Assembly: GCA_003558625.1 (NCBI GenBank) | Contig: PWPP01000075.1 | Location: 1 to 5,544, forward strand | DNA: 5,544 nucleotides | Direction: 5' to 3' | Source: Syntrophomonas sp. | GTDB taxonomy: Bacteria > Bacillota > Syntrophomonadia > Syntrophomonadales > Syntrophomonadaceae | Part shown: positions 4,810 through 5,544 of the stretch, piece by piece | How positions within the stretch are numbered: position 1 is the stretch's first letter | Layout of the letters: the number at the start of each line of letters is the position of its first letter | The notes under the pieces: model-generated | What the model was told of the DNA's origin: nothing | The model's database searches: none | Seen by the model: only the letters and a program-made list of their open reading frames with translations | Position numbers and translations under genes: made by a program

Positions 4810-5544
4810 ATGGATAAGTTTTTAACGGTCAAAGAGCTTAATGGTTACGTCCTGGACCTGATGGCACAGGATGAGCTCCTCAGTAATCTACTGCTCAAGG
4901 GAGAAATATCAGGATTAAGATTGTACCAGAAATCAGGACATATGTACTTTACCTTAAAGGATGATACAGCAGCAGTCAGCTGTGTGATGTTTAAAAGCCA
5001 GGTGCAAAATCTGGATTTTGTACCTGAAGATGGCCGAGAAGTTTTGCTTCAAGGCAGGGTATCTGTTTTTGTCAAACAAGGCAGATACCAGGTTTATGTT
5101 GAAACAATGCAGCCTTTTGGCCTTGGCGAGTTGTTCTTGTATCTGGAGCAGTTAAAAGAAAAATTGGCCCGGAAAGGGTATTTTGATCTCAGCAGCAAAA
5201 AAAACCTGCCTGGCCAGGTGCGAAGGCTGGGTGTAGTCAGTTCCCGGCACGGGGCAGCGGTCCGTGATATCATAAAGGTGGTACGGGAACTAAACCCGGG
5301 AGTAGAGATCATCGTCGCTCATGCGCTGGTTCAGGGATACAGTGCGCCCCGGCAAATCGTCCAGGCTTTGAACGATTTAAATGAATATGGCCAGGTAGAT
5401 GTGATTATTGTAGCCCGGGGCGGGGGAAGCATTGAAGATCTTATGGCTTTTAACAGCGAAGAGGTGGTCCAGGCCGTTTTTGCTTCTGAAATCCCGGTCA
5501 TATCTGCGGTTGGACATGAAGTGGATGTTACCCTGGCAGACCTG
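4810..5544 (+). CDS. xseA: exodeoxyribonuclease VII large subunit XseA (3' partial)
   Basis: Large catalytic subunit of exonuclease VII, which with XseB degrades single-stranded DNA to short oligonucleotides in the cytoplasm. The first 245 residues are present, to the right edge, without a stop. The N-terminal OB-fold nucleic-acid-binding domain covers about 1-100 (FLTVKELNGYV, GEISG, SGHMYFTLKDD, VLLQGRVSVF, GRYQVYVE). The catalytic domain follows with GVVSSRHGAAVRDI (141-154), VARGGGSIEDLMAFN (201-215) and PVISAVGHEVDVTLADL (229-245). Asp153, Arg203, His236 and Asp239 match, with a constant offset of two, the E. coli catalytic residues as I recall them (Asp155, Arg205, His238, Asp241). The first motif has SSRHGAA where TSPTGAA is usual. 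The start ATG 4810 is favoured by GGGAG (4798-4802) 7 bases upstream; ATG 4792 would add six residues. It overlaps the preceding frame by 8 bases, suggesting coupling. Confidence 0.95.
   Translation, partial: MDKFLTVKELNGYVLDLMAQDELLSNLLLKGEISGLRLYQKSGHMYFTLKDDTAAVSCVMFKSQVQNLDFVPEDGREVLLQGRVSVFVKQGRYQVYVETMQPFGLGELFLYLEQLKEKLARKGYFDLSSKKNLPGQVRRLGVVSSRHGAAVRDIIKVVRELNPGVEIIVAHALVQGYSAPRQIVQALNDLNEYGQVDVIIVARGGGSIEDLMAFNSEEVVQAVFASEIPVISAVGHEVDVTLADL

Larger units (their letters stand above)
4494..4817 (+). pseudogene. remnant of a TsaD/Kae1-like (peptidase M22 fold) gene
   Basis: The open frame has 107 codons, against roughly 300 or more in TsaD/Kae1-type ATPase-fold proteins. Three separated family pieces are visible: the N-terminal strand-loop LFLGIDSSAYTTSLALV (3-19), equivalent to the LGIETSCDET-type phosphate loop; NSGLLVDRVGVAMGLDFPAG (45-64), equivalent to the AFDKVA-LGLPYPGG region; and a PSAV...FSFSG motif (84-96). 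The centre, including the metal-binding histidines, and the C-terminal part with the rest of the nucleotide site are missing. The pattern points to at least one internal deletion near codons 33-43 and a deletion of the 3' end. From memory, Desulfotomaculum-like genomes carry a longer paralogue of TsaD at this place; the true tsaD should be elsewhere. The frame overlaps nusB by 4 bases and xseA by 8, so it may still be translated. A functional mini-protein cannot be excluded. Confidence 0.7.

Overview
The window reads as one strand of a Gram-positive anaerobe, most likely a clostridial Bacillota of the Peptococcaceae/Desulfotomaculum type. This rests on gene order (accB, accC, asp23, amaP, DUF2273, nusB, xseA), which is a variant of the conserved Firmicute segment accB-accC-yqhY-nusB-folD-xseA known from Bacillus. 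It also rests on strong GGAGG-type ribosome binding sites, frequent TTG/GTG starts and a moderately balanced base composition. The taxonomic placement is an inference. All genes lie on the + strand with tight spacing. No RNA gene, CRISPR array, insertion sequence or origin was seen.

Left part (1-2705): biotin-dependent carboxylation. The first reading frame enters from the left edge. It is the C-terminal half of a pyruvate carboxylase B / oxaloacetate decarboxylase alpha carboxyltransferase, continuing in frame through a charged linker into a complete AccB-type biotin carboxyl carrier protein (BCCP). A good Shine-Dalgarno sequence sits before the internal ATG (889) where the AccB part begins, so one gene may give both a fused subunit and free AccB. 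accC (biotin carboxylase) follows 11 bases later. The layout suggests that one biotin carboxylase serves both a pyruvate/oxaloacetate-type reaction and acetyl-CoA carboxylase.

Middle part (2706-4074): a possible promoter gap, then the cell-envelope trio asp23 - amaP - DUF2273. These are a soluble Asp23 protein, its membrane anchor with a related domain, and a small two-helix membrane protein. A long hairpin lies between asp23 and amaP, just ahead of the amaP ribosome binding site.

Right part (4093-5544): nusB (transcription antitermination), a shrunken remnant of a TsaD/Kae1-like (peptidase M22 fold) gene, and the first 245 codons of xseA (exonuclease VII large subunit), cut by the right edge. 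The remnant overlaps nusB by ATGA and overlaps the xseA start by 8 bases. It contains an intrinsic-terminator-like hairpin with a T5CT5 tract 33 bases before xseA. The two points most worth a second look are the fusion with its internal start and this terminator-like element inside a decayed, translationally coupled gene.
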